Source of the DNA: Lysinibacillus sphaericus
Lineage (GTDB): Bacteria; Bacillota; Bacilli; Bacillales_A; Planococcaceae
Direction of reading: 5' to 3'
Length of the DNA: 64,000 nt
NCBI RefSeq assembly: GCF_006864135.1
Contig: NZ_SADV01000010.1
Coordinates: forward strand, 62,001 to 126,000
The position numbers were made by a program, and so were the translations under genes. Under the pieces are notes generated by a model that was not told the origin of the DNA, searched no databases, and was given only the letters and a program-made list of their open reading frames with translations. This document shows positions 1 to 10,334 of the stretch, piece after piece (position 1 is the stretch's first letter; every line of letters begins with the position of its first letter).

Positions 1-645
1 TTAGCAAAACGTGAAGTGTTTGGTGAGGTAGCAATTGACATGATTGCAGGCCCAAGTGAAATTGCCGTGTTAGCAGATGACACAGCATTTGCTGATGAAA
101 TCGCGGCCGATCTTTTATCACAAGCTGAACACGATAAATTAGCTTGTGCCATTTTAGTAACGACTTCTGAACAATTGGCTATAAAAGTAGCTGATGAAGT
201 GGAGAAGCAATTAACGACTTTACCGCGTGAAGAGGTAGCACGTGCATCTATAGAAAACTTCGGTGTCATTTATGTGGCTGAAACAATGGTAGATGCCGTA
301 GATGCCATTAATTCGCTAGCGCCTGAGCATTTAGAAATTATCACAAAAAATGCTGAGGCTGTAGCTGAGCAAGTACGACATGCAGGGGGTATTTTCATTG
401 GCCGTTATAGCTCTGAACCCGTTGGTGATTACTTTGCAGGGACAAATCATGTGCTGCCAACGAATAGTACTGCACGCTTTGCAAGCGGCTTAAACGTCGA
501 TGATTTTGTGAAAAAATCGAGCGTCGTCTTTTATAGTGAAAAAACTTGGGCAGAAAACGCACCGAAAATTGCACGTCTAGCACGTATGGAAGGCTTAGAG
601 GGTCATGCGCGTGCAGTGGAATCGCGTGGTTGGGAAAAGGGGTAA
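1..645 (+). CDS. hisD: Histidinol dehydrogenase, C-terminal part
   Basis: The reading frame is open from base 1, so the gene is cut by the window edge; about 214 codons remain. HisD oxidises L-histidinol to L-histidine in two NAD-dependent steps, the last reactions of the pathway. The fragment carries the family's conserved block [15 protein letters not shown] near the start, LAPEHLEI in the middle and the [23 protein letters not shown] stretch (given in parts: [19 protein letters not shown]). It is followed after 4 bases by hisB, as in the Bacillus his operon. The start codon lies outside the window. Confidence 0.95.
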   Translation, partial: LAKREVFGEVAIDMIAGPSEIAVLADDTAFADEIAADLLSQAEHDKLACAILVTTSEQLAIKVADEVEKQLTTLPREEVARASIENFGVIYVAETMVDAVDAINSLAPEHLEIITKNAEAVAEQVRHAGGIFIGRYSSEPVGDYFAGTNHVLPTNSTARFASGLNVDDFVKKSSVVFYSEKTWAENAPKIARLARMEGLEGHARAVESRGWEKG

Positions 646-649
646 TACA

Positions 650-1249
650 ATGACTGAAAAGAAACGATATGCAAAAGTTGAACGTACAACAAATGAAACT
701 CAAATTTCTGTAGCTATCGATTTAGATGGTGAAGGGAAGGCAAATATTAAAACGGGTGTTGGCTTTATGGATCACATGCTTGACCTATTTATTAAACATG
801 GGCTTTTTGATGGGACGATAGAAGCGAATGGTGATACATATATAGACGATCATCATACAACAGAAGATCTAGGAATTGTATTAGGCCAAGCTATTCGTGA
901 AGCGCTCGGAGATAAAAAAGGAATAAAGCGTTACGGCACAGCATTTGTGCCAATGGATGATGCACTTGCACAGGTCGTTGTAGATTGCTCGAATCGCCCA
1001 CACTTAGAATATCGTGTGCCACAGTTGAAGGAAAAGGTCGGTAGCTTCGATACTGAATTAGTACATGAATTTTTGTGGAAGTTTGCACTTGAGGCACGGA
1101 TGAATGTTCATGTGATCGTACCTTATGGCCATAATACCCATCATATTATTGAAGCTATTTTTAAGGCGTTAGCACGTGCCATTGACGCAGCAGTTGAAAT
1201 TGATCCACGTGTTAAAGGTGTACCATCGACTAAGGGGCTGTTAACGTGA
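650..1249 (+). CDS. hisB: Imidazoleglycerol-phosphate dehydratase
   Basis: HisB dehydrates imidazole glycerol phosphate to imidazole acetol phosphate, the sixth step of histidine synthesis. The 199-aa protein has the two metal-binding His-rich repeats of the family: DDHHTTEDLGI near residues 65-75 and HNTHHIIEA near 160-170, plus GFMDHML. The ATG at 650 follows a GGGG-type ribosome site at the end of hisD. An upstream in-frame GTG at 605 lies inside hisD and would add an unrelated leader, so it was not chosen. The stop TGA overlaps the GTG start of hisH. Confidence 0.95.
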   Translation: MTEKKRYAKVERTTNETQISVAIDLDGEGKANIKTGVGFMDHMLDLFIKHGLFDGTIEANGDTYIDDHHTTEDLGIVLGQAIREALGDKKGIKRYGTAFVPMDDALAQVVVDCSNRPHLEYRVPQLKEKVGSFDTELVHEFLWKFALEARMNVHVIVPYGHNTHHIIEAIFKALARAIDAAVEIDPRVKGVPSTKGLLT

Positions 1250-1878
1250 AAATTGGTGTTATTGATTATGGAATGGGAAATTTATTTAGCGTTGAACAAG
1301 CATTAAAACGACTTGCCTGTGAGGTTGTTGTGACGGCTAACGAGACAGTGCTAGATGCAACAGATGCACTGTTACTTCCTGGTGTTGGAGCGTTTCCAGA
1401 TGCCATTAAACGTTTAGCTGAAACGAATTTAGATCAATATTTACACAAGGTGAAAGCAGAAAATCGACCACTTCTCGGAATATGCTTAGGCATGCAATTG
1501 TTATTTGAGCAAAGTGAAGAAGTGTCTCCGACGAAGGGGCTGGGCTTTTTTAAAGGAAGCATTAAACGATTTACTGGTGACAAAGCTGCACAGAAGTATC
1601 GAGTGCCGCATATGGGATGGAATGAGCTCGTAGTGACAAAGCATCCTTCTTGGTTAAATGGTGAAGTAACGGCAAAGCATGTTTATTTTGTGCACTCATT
1701 TTATGCAACTGATATCGATGAAACGGAGCTTGTCGCTTATGCGGATTATCATGGTATTAAAGTTCCTGGCATTGTGGCAAATGGCTCTATTACGGGCATG
1801 CAGTTTCATCCTGAAAAGTCAGGTGAACTAGGTGTGCATTTATTAGAGCAATGGTTGAAGGGGGTGGCATCATGTTAA
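1246..1878 (+). CDS. hisH: Imidazole glycerol phosphate synthase, glutaminase subunit
   Basis: HisH hydrolyses glutamine and channels ammonia to HisF in the IGP synthase heterodimer. It is a class I glutamine amidotransferase of 210 aa: the nucleophile is C80 in [10 protein letters not shown] and the His/Glu pair is in FHPEKSG near the C-terminus. The GTG start at 1246 overlaps the hisB stop (GTGA), and the 3' end overlaps hisF by 7 bases, so hisB-hisH-hisF are translationally coupled. In the usual Bacillus order hisA sits between hisH and hisF; here there is no room for it. Confidence 0.95.
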   Translation: MKIGVIDYGMGNLFSVEQALKRLACEVVVTANETVLDATDALLLPGVGAFPDAIKRLAETNLDQYLHKVKAENRPLLGICLGMQLLFEQSEEVSPTKGLGFFKGSIKRFTGDKAAQKYRVPHMGWNELVVTKHPSWLNGEVTAKHVYFVHSFYATDIDETELVAYADYHGIKVPGIVANGSITGMQFHPEKSGELGVHLLEQWLKGVASC

Positions 1879-2633
1879 CAAAGCGCATTATTCCATGTCT
1901 TGATGTGAAAGAGGGACGTGTTGTAAAAGGTGTACAGTTTGTGTCATTACGTGATGCGGGTGACCCAGTTGAACTTGCTAAGTTTTATGATGAGCAAGGG
2001 GCAGATGAGCTTGTGTTTCTAGATATTTCGGCATCACATGAAGGACGTGAAACAATGGTGGATGTCGTACGACAAACTGCAGCTACATTAGCCATTCCAT
2101 TCACAGTAGGTGGTGGAATTCGAACGTTAGATGATATGAAACGTATTTTACGTGCAGGTGCCGATAAAGTATCAGTGAATACTTCTGCTTTAGAGCGTCC
2201 AGAGCTTATTAAAGAAGGTTCTGACTTTTTTGGCGCACAATGTATTGTTGTAGCTATTGATGCCCGCTATAGCGAAGAAGATGCCACGTGGATGGTTTAT
2301 ACGCATGGGGGCCGAAACAAAACAACATGGCGAGCAACTGAATGGGCGAAGGAAGCGGTTCGCTTAGGTGCAGGTGAAATTTTATTAACGAGTATGAATC
2401 AGGACGGTGAGAAATCCGGTTTTGATTTAGCGCTAACAAAAGCTGTGAGAGAGGCTGTGACAGTTCCTGTTATTGCAAGCGGCGGTGCAGGGAATGCCGA
2501 ACATTTTAACGAGGTATTAGCTGAAGGTATCGATGCAGATGCAGCACTTGCAGCATCCATCTTCCATTATAAAGAAACGAGCGTAGCACAAGTAAAAGAA
2601 TACTTACGTGAAAAAGGAGTGACAGTGAGATGA
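1872..2633 (+). CDS. hisF: Imidazole glycerol phosphate synthase, cyclase subunit
   Basis: HisF is the (beta/alpha)8 cyclase that uses ammonia from HisH to make IGP and AICAR. The N-terminus [20 protein letters not shown] and the motif LVFLDISAS mark HisF rather than its paralogue HisA, which begins differently. The catalytic aspartates are the one in PCLD (about residue 11) and the one in TSMNQDG (about 130). The ATG at 1872 is preferred over an upstream GTG-like start at 1851 because it matches the family N-terminus and follows GGGGTGG. It overlaps hisH by 7 bases and hisIE by 4 bases. Confidence 0.95.
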   Translation: MLTKRIIPCLDVKEGRVVKGVQFVSLRDAGDPVELAKFYDEQGADELVFLDISASHEGRETMVDVVRQTAATLAIPFTVGGGIRTLDDMKRILRAGADKVSVNTSALERPELIKEGSDFFGAQCIVVAIDARYSEEDATWMVYTHGGRNKTTWRATEWAKEAVRLGAGEILLTSMNQDGEKSGFDLALTKAVREAVTVPVIASGGAGNAEHFNEVLAEGIDADAALAASIFHYKETSVAQVKEYLREKGVTVR

Positions 2634-3247
2634 TTGACAGCATTAAATTTGATGAAAAAGGTCTTGTCACTGCGGTTGTACAAGATGCTAATACAAAAGA
2701 AGTACTAACTGTAGCGTATATGAATAAAGAATCTCTAGAAAAAACGCTTGAATCGGGAGAAACATGGTTCTTCTCACGTTCACGTCAAGAGCTCTGGCAC
2801 AAAGGGGCAACGAGTGGTCATACGCAAAAAGTTGTATCTATCAAGGCGGACTGTGATGGTGACGCATTAATTGTGGAAGTAATTCCTGCTGGACCGGCTT
2901 GTCATAATGGAACAACTTCTTGTTTTACGGAGATTATTCAGCACAATGCCAAGGTCGGATCTGTTGAGATTATTTCTAAACTCGTAAAGGTCATTGAAAA
3001 GCGTGAGCAAGAAATGCCAGAAGGGGCGTATACTACATATTTGTTCGATAAAGGAATCGATAAAATTTGTAAAAAAGTTGGAGAAGAAGCAACCGAAGTT
3101 GTCATAGGTGCAAAAAATCGCGATGCAGAAGAAGTGAAGTGGGAGGCCGCCGATTTAATTTATCACTTACTAGTATTACTGCAAGAGCAAAAAGTAAGTA
3201 TTTATGACGTGTTACATGTGTTAGAAAAACGTCACGAGGAGAAATAA
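2630..3247 (+). CDS. hisI: Bifunctional phosphoribosyl-AMP cyclohydrolase / phosphoribosyl-ATP pyrophosphatase
   Basis: A HisIE fusion catalysing steps 2 and 3 of histidine synthesis. The N-terminal cyclohydrolase part (about residues 1-115) has the zinc site pattern [10 protein letters not shown] and [12 protein letters not shown]; the C-terminal pyrophosphatase part has [12 protein letters not shown] and [13 protein letters not shown]. The ATG overlaps the hisF stop (ATGA). It is the last his gene in the cluster: a palindrome and an extended -10 follow before the next gene. Confidence 0.95.
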   Translation: MIDSIKFDEKGLVTAVVQDANTKEVLTVAYMNKESLEKTLESGETWFFSRSRQELWHKGATSGHTQKVVSIKADCDGDALIVEVIPAGPACHNGTTSCFTEIIQHNAKVGSVEIISKLVKVIEKREQEMPEGAYTTYLFDKGIDKICKKVGEEATEVVIGAKNRDAEEVKWEAADLIYHLLVLLQEQKVSIYDVLHVLEKRHEEK

Positions 3248-3263
3248 CGGCATATTGCTTATT

Positions 3264-3275
3264 GTATGTTATAAT
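3264..3275 (+). promoter_or_regulatory. Extended -10 promoter candidate for the TPR gene
   Basis: TGTTATAAT at 3267-3275 fits the TGN-TATAAT extended -10 form. No convincing -35 lies 16-18 bases upstream. It is 16 bases past hisIE and about 60 bases before the TTG start of the next gene. Confidence 0.35.
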
Positions 3276-3290
3276 AGAAGTTACTGTGTA

Positions 3291-3313
3291 AAGGAACGTA
3301 TAATACGTTCCTT
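3291..3313 (+). terminator. Perfect palindrome in the leader between hisIE and the TPR gene
   Basis: AAGGAACGTAT and ATACGTTCCTT form a perfect 11-bp inverted repeat around a single A, followed by the T-rich run ATTTCTTGTTT. It may be a weak terminator for the his operon or, because it follows the -10 at 3270, an operator or leader hairpin. The sequence does not decide between these. Confidence 0.4.
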
Positions 3314-3337
3314 ATTTCTTGTTTCGGAGGAAATATT

Positions 3338-4861
3338 TTGGAAAAGAAACGTCAAAAAGAGAATCAAACGAATATAGTGTCGTTCATTCCAACAGGCGAC
3401 TATTATTATAAAAAATCAATTCAAGCAATGAATAGCGGACAAATGAATAAAGCCTATAAATATTTACAGCGAGCAGTTGATTTAAGCCCTGATGATCCGA
3501 TGATTTTATTACAATTAGCGATAATAGAGTTAGAGGGTCAACGTTTTGAGGAAGCGTATGATCTACTTCGTCGTGCCTATCAAATAGATAAAGACAATCC
3601 AGAAATTATTTTTTACATGGCAGAGGTTTCAGGATGTATCGGCATCCTACATGATGCTAAGCGCTTTGCAGAGCAATATTTACAAATAGAGCCAGAAGGT
3701 GCCTATGCAGATGAAGCTGCTGAAATATTAGAGTTTGTTGATTTTGAGCAGGATGATTTTGAAGAGCTTGAAGGTTCAGCTGAAGATTTATATCGGCAAG
3801 AACAGGCGAGACGTTGTATGGAAAAGGGAGATTTCCCTGAAGCTATTAAAATGCTAGAAGACTTAATTGAAGATAGACCAGATTTTTGGTCAGCTTATAA
3901 TAACTTAGCCCTTGCCTATTTTTATGTAGGTGAAGCAGAACAAGCGAAAGCTCTGCTAAACACTGTATTACGTGAAAATAAAGGGAATTTACATGCACTA
4001 TGTAATTTAACGGTTATCGCATACTATGAAAAAAATGAAGAAGATTTAAAGGATCTTTTAGAAATACTTGTGAAAATTCAACCATACTTATGGGAACATC
4101 GCTACAAACTGGGTGCAACATTAGCGCTCGTTGGACAATATGATTTAGCATTTAAATGGTTGCGTAGCATGCAGAAAAGAGGCTATGTAGGCGATGCTGG
4201 CTTTTACTTTTGGTTATCACATGCCGCTTATTTCTCAGGACATGAAGAAATTTCAAAGAGTACATGGGAGCAGCTACTTGAGCTAGATCCCGATAAAGAA
4301 GGCTTTGAACCTTGGCGTCAAGAAGAAAACGATTATTCACTTGATGCATTAGAACATGATCGTGATTATATTGTAGAAAAGCTAGAGAGCGAATATACAA
4401 GTGAACGCATATTTGGTTTGTTTTTATTAAGCTGTACAGCACATAAACAGGAAATTATTGCGCATCCAAAATGGATAGATGTTGACCAATTTAATGCGTA
4501 TGAAAAGCTATTCCTCGCCTATGCATTAGGACATCAATTTGATATGAAAAACAAAGTAGAGGCTAGCTTTATACGAGCAGTTAGTGTGCCAGAAATTTTA
4601 CTAGAGCAGTATGAAAAGTTAACGACATTAATTGCACCAATGTTCCAAATGTGGTTTGTACTTTGTGAGCAAGCATTGATGAACAATTATCGTTTTACAA
4701 ATCCAGCAGCTATTGCAGGAGCAAATGATTATTTATTTCGTTCTTCCCGAATGCTTAAAGTTACAAAAAAAGAAATCGCTCAGCAATACGGAGTGTCAGT
4801 GTCAACTTTATCGAAGTATATTGAAGAGATTTTAATGTTTTTACCAGACACTCATAATTAG
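3338..4861 (+). CDS. yvcD: TPR-repeat protein with C-terminal helix-turn-helix (YvcD-like)
   Basis: 507 aa. Residues about 20-125 contain tetratricopeptide repeats (MNKAYKYLQRAVDLSPDDP, FEEAYDLLRRAYQIDKDNP) and more follow at 150-270; the last 50 residues include a helix-turn-helix (KKEIAQQYGVSVSTLSKYIEEIL). This matches YvcD, which in Bacillus subtilis also lies between hisI and trxB. No enzymatic motif is visible; TPRs usually bind other proteins. The start is TTG at 3338, 5 bases after GGAGGAAAT, and no better ATG lies nearby. The symbol is assigned by position and length. Confidence 0.8.
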   Translation: MEKKRQKENQTNIVSFIPTGDYYYKKSIQAMNSGQMNKAYKYLQRAVDLSPDDPMILLQLAIIELEGQRFEEAYDLLRRAYQIDKDNPEIIFYMAEVSGCIGILHDAKRFAEQYLQIEPEGAYADEAAEILEFVDFEQDDFEELEGSAEDLYRQEQARRCMEKGDFPEAIKMLEDLIEDRPDFWSAYNNLALAYFYVGEAEQAKALLNTVLRENKGNLHALCNLTVIAYYEKNEEDLKDLLEILVKIQPYLWEHRYKLGATLALVGQYDLAFKWLRSMQKRGYVGDAGFYFWLSHAAYFSGHEEISKSTWEQLLELDPDKEGFEPWRQEENDYSLDALEHDRDYIVEKLESEYTSERIFGLFLLSCTAHKQEIIAHPKWIDVDQFNAYEKLFLAYALGHQFDMKNKVEASFIRAVSVPEILLEQYEKLTTLIAPMFQMWFVLCEQALMNNYRFTNPAAIAGANDYLFRSSRMLKVTKKEIAQQYGVSVSTLSKYIEEILMFLPDTHN

Positions 4862-4948
4862 ACGTGAGCAACATAGTTGAATAACTTTTTACTTTCACAT
4901 ACGATGAACATACTAACATTATTATAAAAAAGTAAAAAATCTGTTTAG

Positions 4949-5905
<957 letters not shown>

Positions 5906-5989
5906 AGTGGATCATTGATAAGGGCAGTCTCCTCCCAAAATGGGGTGTGTAGTCAAGTGAATATTTTAGTAGAGTGCCCAAGATCAGGT

Positions 5990-6119
5990 TCATCACCAAA
6001 AGTTGTGGATGACTTTTGTTAAAACGTCTACTATGTAAATAGTTGATTTCCGTTCCGACTGGACGCCCCCAGGAAAGCGCCCAGTCGGAACGGAAGTCAA
6101 CCACACGTTTTGGTGATGA
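5990..6119. repeat. MITE-like intergenic element with 24-bp imperfect terminal inverted repeats
   Basis: Left end at 5990-6013 (TCATCACCAAAAGTTGTGG...) and right end at 6096-6119 (...CCACACGTTTTGGTGATGA) are inverted copies with a few mismatches. Inside, TTCCGTTCCGACTGG and its complement CCAGTCGGAACGGAA form a second long stem. There is no coding capacity. A longer version with the same ends lies at 30718-31041, and partial relatives at 21901, 24700, 38766 and 40186. It sits between trxB and the Nudix gene. Confidence 0.7.
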
Positions 6120-6248
6120 TCCCAAGATCGATATTTTGAGGAAAAAAATACAATTTTAATACGCTCTTAATATAGTTGTAACTTGAATGACATATAAAAG
6201 GTGTAATATATATATTGTAATTAGCAATCCCCCTTTTATTTTGTTGAG

Positions 6249-6288
6249 TAGGTTGTTTCCACCAAATTAGGTGGAGCAGCCTATTTTT
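6249..6288 (+). terminator. Terminator downstream of trxB
   Basis: TAGGTTGTTTCCACC pairs with GGTGGAGCAGCCTA around AAATTA, followed by TTTTTGTT. It lies beyond the repeat element, about 340 bases after the trxB stop. Confidence 0.65.
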
Positions 6289-6412
6289 GTTGTGAGCGGA
6301 AATTTTTATGACTGAGTTTCATATGTTTGAGTAAAGGTTAAAAACAGTATCGATGAAGTTACAATTGCAAATGACGTAAAGTTTAGAATTGAGGACAAAC
6401 CTTGTTTGGTCT

Positions 6413-6421
6413 TGCTATAAT
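6413..6421 (+). promoter_or_regulatory. Extended -10 promoter for the Nudix-rapZ cluster
   Basis: TTGCTATAAT ends at 6421 and includes TGC-TATAAT, an extended -10. The nearest TTGAGG (6389) is too far for a classical -35. It is 37 bases before the ATG of the Nudix gene. Confidence 0.45.
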
Positions 6422-6457
6422 GAAAGGTAGAATGCAAAAGAGATTAGAGGTGTGCCT

Positions 6458-6925
6458 ATGCAAAGAATTGCAAATTTAATAGCCGTAAAAGACGGTCAAG
6501 TGTTATTACTTCAGAAGCCGAGACGTGGCTGGTTCGTAGCTCCTGGCGGTAAAATGGAGAGCGGTGAATCGATTTATGAGGCTGCAGTACGTGAGTTTAA
6601 AGAAGAAACAAATGTCACACCAATAAATGCTCATTTAAAAGGTGTTTATACGATGGTTATTAAAGAGAATAATGAGGTAGTGGACGAATGGATGCTTTAT
6701 ACATTTGTTGCAAAGGATGTAGAAGGAGTACCGTTTAAAGAAACTAGAGAAGGCAAACTTGCATGGCACCCAGTAGAGGATTTGGAACATTTGCCAATGG
6801 CTGAAGGTGATCGAACAAACTTACAATTTGCTATCTCACAATCAGGCATTCAGTACGGTACATTTGAATACACAACTGATTTTGAATTACTTCATGAGAA
6901 AATACAAATATCAATCGAACAATAA
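6458..6925 (+). CDS. yvcI: Nudix hydrolase (YvcI-like)
   Basis: Small nucleoside-diphosphate-X hydrolase. The Nudix box is present from about residue 32 (GKMESGESIYEAAVREFKEE), with Asn where the box usually has its last Gly. The substrate cannot be read from the sequence; the N-terminus resembles oxidised-nucleotide pyrophosphohydrolases. The ATG at 6458 is 5 bases after AGAGGTG; an in-frame GTG at 6452 overlaps that site and is less likely. Nine bases separate it from rapZ, so they are probably co-transcribed. Confidence 0.85.
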   Translation: MQRIANLIAVKDGQVLLLQKPRRGWFVAPGGKMESGESIYEAAVREFKEETNVTPINAHLKGVYTMVIKENNEVVDEWMLYTFVAKDVEGVPFKETREGKLAWHPVEDLEHLPMAEGDRTNLQFAISQSGIQYGTFEYTTDFELLHEKIQISIEQ

Positions 6926-6934
6926 AGGAGCTGC

Positions 6935-7828
6935 ATGACAGTGGTGGTTGAAGGACCAAAAGGTACACATGAATTGGTTATTATTACAGGAATGTCTGGA
7001 GCTGGGAAAACAGTAGCTATTCAAAGCTTTGAGGATTTAGGGTATTACTGTATTGATAATTTACCACCAGCGCTACTCCCAACATTTTTAACCTTACTAA
7101 GGGATTCTGGTAAAAATATTACACGTATAGCAGCTGTCATGGATATGCGTGGTGGCGACTTTTTTGATTCTCTTATCGGCGCTCTCGACCATATTCTTAA
7201 AGAAGGTGACATCGTTGCACGAATTTTATTTTTAGATGCAGATGATGCAGCTTTAGTTAGACGTTATAAAGAGACAAGACGTGCACATCCATTGGCTGTA
7301 AATGGTTTACCATTAGATGGCATTAAACAAGAACGTAAGCTTTTATCCGAAGTAAAAGGTCGCGCTAAATTTGTCTATAATACATCTAATATGAAGCCTA
7401 AAGAGCTACGAGAAAAAATCGCTAAAGAATTTGCCAGTGATGCTGATAATATTTTCTCGGTAAATATCATGTCTTTCGGATTTAAACATGGTATGCCGAT
7501 AGATGCCGACTTAGTATTTGATGTCCGTTTTTTAAAAAATCCATATTATGTAGAAGAGTTACGCCATAAAACGGGATTACAAACTGAGGTATCTTCTTAT
7601 GTTCTGGCACTTGAAGATACGCAAACACTTATTCAAAAACTAACGGATTTGTTTGAATTTATGATTCCGCTCTATAGACAAGAGGGCAAATCACAACTTG
7701 TCATTGCTTTTGGATGTACTGGAGGACAGCATCGTTCAGTAACATTAGCAGAGTATTTTGGGGCATATTTAGCTGGAAAGGAAAACACTGTTATTACACA
7801 TCGTGACATCAATCGTAGAAAGGATTGA
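6935..7828 (+). CDS. rapZ: RNase adapter RapZ / nucleotide-binding protein YvcJ
   Basis: 297-aa P-loop protein. Walker A is GMSGAGKT (residues 19-26), and the family C-terminal signature [11 protein letters not shown] is intact. In Enterobacteria RapZ controls GlmS through small RNAs; in Bacillus the orthologue YvcJ binds and hydrolyses nucleotides and affects competence. Here the cluster yvcI-rapZ-yvcK-whiA-crh is typical for Firmicutes. The ATG follows AAAGGAG by 4 bases. Four bases separate it from yvcK. Confidence 0.93.
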   Translation: MTVVVEGPKGTHELVIITGMSGAGKTVAIQSFEDLGYYCIDNLPPALLPTFLTLLRDSGKNITRIAAVMDMRGGDFFDSLIGALDHILKEGDIVARILFLDADDAALVRRYKETRRAHPLAVNGLPLDGIKQERKLLSEVKGRAKFVYNTSNMKPKELREKIAKEFASDADNIFSVNIMSFGFKHGMPIDADLVFDVRFLKNPYYVEELRHKTGLQTEVSSYVLALEDTQTLIQKLTDLFEFMIPLYRQEGKSQLVIAFGCTGGQHRSVTLAEYFGAYLAGKENTVITHRDINRRKD

Positions 7829-7832
7829 GTGA

Positions 7833-8816
7833 ATGGGAAAGAAGCGAACAAAGCTTGTTGTAATTGGTGGTGGTACGGGGCTTTCTACGTTACTACGAGG
7901 GCTCAAGCACCACCCATTTGATATTACTGCAATTGTGACAGTAGCAGATGATGGTGGTTCTTCAGGACGTTTACGAGATGACTATGATATTCCACCACCT
8001 GGTGATGTCCGTAATGTGATCGCGGCGTTATCGGATGTTGAGCCGCTTGTAGAGCAAATGTTTCAATACCGATTTTCTGCATCAGAAGATTTACGTGGGC
8101 ATTCATTAGGTAATTTAATGCTGACTGCTTTAACAGATATTACCGGGGATTTTAACCATGCTATTAGCGAAATGGGAAAGGTTTTAAAGGTCCATGGTCG
8201 CGTCATACCAGCTGCCAACAAAAAGATAAATTTACATGCTGAGCTTGAGGACGGTTCAATCATTGAAGGGGAATCTAAAATTCCAAAGGCGAAAAAACGA
8301 ATTAGTCGAGTTTTTTTAGTGCCTGGAAATGTGAAACCGTTACCAGAGGCTATTCGAGCAATATATCGTGCTGACTATATTTTAATTGGTCCAGGAAGTT
8401 TATATACAAGCATAATTCCAAACCTCCTTGTAAAAGGAATAGGAGAAGCTGTTGTAAAGGCTAAAGGAAGAAAAATTTATGTTTGTAATTTAATGACTCA
8501 AAAAGGTGAAACCATTTCATATACAGCAGGTGATCATGTTAAAGCTATATATAAACATGTTGGAGACTCCTTCATTGATTCTATATTAGTAAATGATGTA
8601 AAACTCCCTCATCCTGTAAAAGAGCTTTATAAGGAAGAGTGTGCTGAGCCAGTAACATTCGACGTTGCAAAGCTTGAAAGCATGGGATTAGAGGTTATTA
8701 AACGGGATATTGCCACGATTCGCCCAGATGGGACGGTGCGCCATAATGCTACAAACGTTGCGAAATGGCTTGTAGATTACGCAAATATCTATGAACAAGA
8801 AGTTAGTGAATCATAA
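7833..8816 (+). CDS. yvcK: Gluconeogenesis factor YvcK/GlmR family
   Basis: 327 aa of the CofD-like/YvcK family: N-terminal KLVVIGGGTGLSTLLRGLK binds a nucleotide sugar, followed by VADDGGSSGRLR and PPPGDVRN. YvcK/GlmR binds UDP-GlcNAc and is needed for normal envelope synthesis on gluconeogenic carbon sources. The start ATG lies 4 bases after the rapZ stop and has GGATTGAGTG upstream. The 65-base gap to whiA contains TATGATAAGATG-type sequence that may act as a secondary promoter. Confidence 0.93.
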   Translation: MGKKRTKLVVIGGGTGLSTLLRGLKHHPFDITAIVTVADDGGSSGRLRDDYDIPPPGDVRNVIAALSDVEPLVEQMFQYRFSASEDLRGHSLGNLMLTALTDITGDFNHAISEMGKVLKVHGRVIPAANKKINLHAELEDGSIIEGESKIPKAKKRISRVFLVPGNVKPLPEAIRAIYRADYILIGPGSLYTSIIPNLLVKGIGEAVVKAKGRKIYVCNLMTQKGETISYTAGDHVKAIYKHVGDSFIDSILVNDVKLPHPVKELYKEECAEPVTFDVAKLESMGLEVIKRDIATIRPDGTVRHNATNVAKWLVDYANIYEQEVSES

Positions 8817-8881
8817 AGCGCTTATTGTATATGATAAGATGAACATATACATAGAATAAAAAGTTGAAAGGAGGGCGTGAT

Positions 8882-9829
8882 ATGTCTTTTGCTTCTGAAA
8901 CGAAAAAAGAGTTAACTCAAATAGAAGCGGACAATCATTGTATGAAAGCAGAAGTATCTGCCCTAATTCGTATGAATGGTTCATTATCCTTTGCTAATAA
9001 ACAGTTAAGCTTAGACGTACAAACTGAAAACGCTGCAATCGCAAGAAGACTTTATACGATTATGAAGAAGCTGTATCCGTATAATGTAGAGTTACTTGTT
9101 AGAAAAAAAATGCGTTTGAAAAAAAATAACGTATACATTTGCCGCGTAAGAGAAGGTGCGCGTGAGCTACTGATTGATTTAGAAATCATCTCAGACGACT
9201 TTCAATTTAATCATACTATTTCTCGGAAGCTCATTAAAAAGAGTGGTCAAAAAAGAGCATACTTACGGGGTGCATTTCTAGCTGGTGGCTCTGTCAACAA
9301 TCCAGAAACATCCGCCTACCATTTAGAAATTTATTCATTATATAAAGAGCACGGCGAGGCTTTAATGGATTTAATGAATGAATTTGAGCTAAATGCAAAA
9401 ACAATTGAACGAAAAAAAGGCTTTGTAACTTATTTAAAAGAAGCGGAAAAAATTTCAGATTTCCTTAACATTGCTGGAGCGCATCAAGCAATGATGAAAT
9501 TCGAAGACGTCCGTATATTGCGAGACATGAGAAATAGTGTCAATCGCATAGTCAACTGTGAAACAGCGAACTTGAATAAAACAATAGGCGCAGCATTACG
9601 TCAAGTAGAAAATATCCGATTTATTGAAAATTCAATAGGTCTAGATCAATTGCCAGAAAAACTACGTGAAATTGCACGATTACGCGTAGAATACCAAGAT
9701 GTCACACTAAAAGAACTTGGTGAAATGGTATCAAGTGGAACGGTTAGTAAATCCGGTGTCAATCATCGATTACGGAAAATAGATGAAATAGCCGATGCAT
9801 TAAGAAGCGGAGAAAAAATTGGTGGTTAA
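8882..9829 (+). CDS. whiA: Sporulation/division regulator WhiA
   Basis: WhiA combines an N-terminal LAGLIDADG-like fold with a C-terminal helix-turn-helix; in Bacillus it affects cell division and chromosome segregation. Recognised by [12 protein letters not shown] at the N-terminus, [16 protein letters not shown] near residue 135 and the terminal HTH ([23 protein letters not shown]). The ATG at 8882 follows AAAGGAGGGCGTGAT; the upstream TTG at 8864 was rejected because the ribosome site would then lie inside the gene. Confidence 0.95.
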   Translation: MSFASETKKELTQIEADNHCMKAEVSALIRMNGSLSFANKQLSLDVQTENAAIARRLYTIMKKLYPYNVELLVRKKMRLKKNNVYICRVREGARELLIDLEIISDDFQFNHTISRKLIKKSGQKRAYLRGAFLAGGSVNNPETSAYHLEIYSLYKEHGEALMDLMNEFELNAKTIERKKGFVTYLKEAEKISDFLNIAGAHQAMMKFEDVRILRDMRNSVNRIVNCETANLNKTIGAALRQVENIRFIENSIGLDQLPEKLREIARLRVEYQDVTLKELGEMVSSGTVSKSGVNHRLRKIDEIADALRSGEKIGG

Positions 9830-9944
9830 ATTTTCATACTTTTCAGGTATGAATGTGAAAAGCCTAATCGCGTATTGTTCTTTTGCTAGTAAGTAAGGTA
9901 AGATAAAAATAATAGATGAACGGTAGTAAAGGGGAGTTTTAAGA

Positions 9945-10202
9945 ATGACCGAGAGAAGAGTCCATGTAAAATTAAAATTAGGACTACAAGCTAGACAAGC
10001 AGCACTATTTGTACAAGAAGCAAATCGTTTTAGCGCAGATATCTTTCTGGAAAAAGACGAGAAAAAAGTAAATGCTAAATCCATTATGGGTGTTATGAGC
10101 TTAGCCATTGCAAAAGGAACAGAGGTTGTACTTAGTGGCGATGGCAACGATGCTGAGCAAGCGGTTACAGCATTAGCAGCACTAATCGAAAAAGAAGATT
10201 AA
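9945..10202 (+). CDS. crh: HPr-like catabolite repression protein Crh
   Basis: 85-aa HPr paralogue. The residue corresponding to the phosphorylatable His15 of HPr is Gln15 (GLQARQA), while Ser46 (NAKSIMGV) is kept. This is the diagnostic pattern of Crh, which cannot take part in sugar transport but, when phosphorylated on Ser46 by HPrK, acts as a CcpA cofactor. It has the same place after whiA as in Bacillus subtilis. RBS AAAGGGGAG precedes the ATG. Confidence 0.93.
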   Translation: MTERRVHVKLKLGLQARQAALFVQEANRFSADIFLEKDEKKVNAKSIMGVMSLAIAKGTEVVLSGDGNDAEQAVTALAALIEKED

Positions 10203-10216
10203 AAAACTATGATGCA

Positions 10217-10262
10217 AAAACTGTCCAAACAGTAATACTTACATGTTGGACAGTTTTTTTTG
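10217..10262 (+). terminator. Terminator of the whiA-crh transcript
   Basis: AACTGTCCAA and TTGGACAGTT form a perfect 10-bp stem followed by eight T residues. Confidence 0.9.
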
Positions 10263-10334
10263 CGCTTTTGCACAGAAAGTAGAGCTAAAGCTTCAAGGAA
10301 ATAAAAGGATGTAATAGAAATAATAGTAAAAGAG

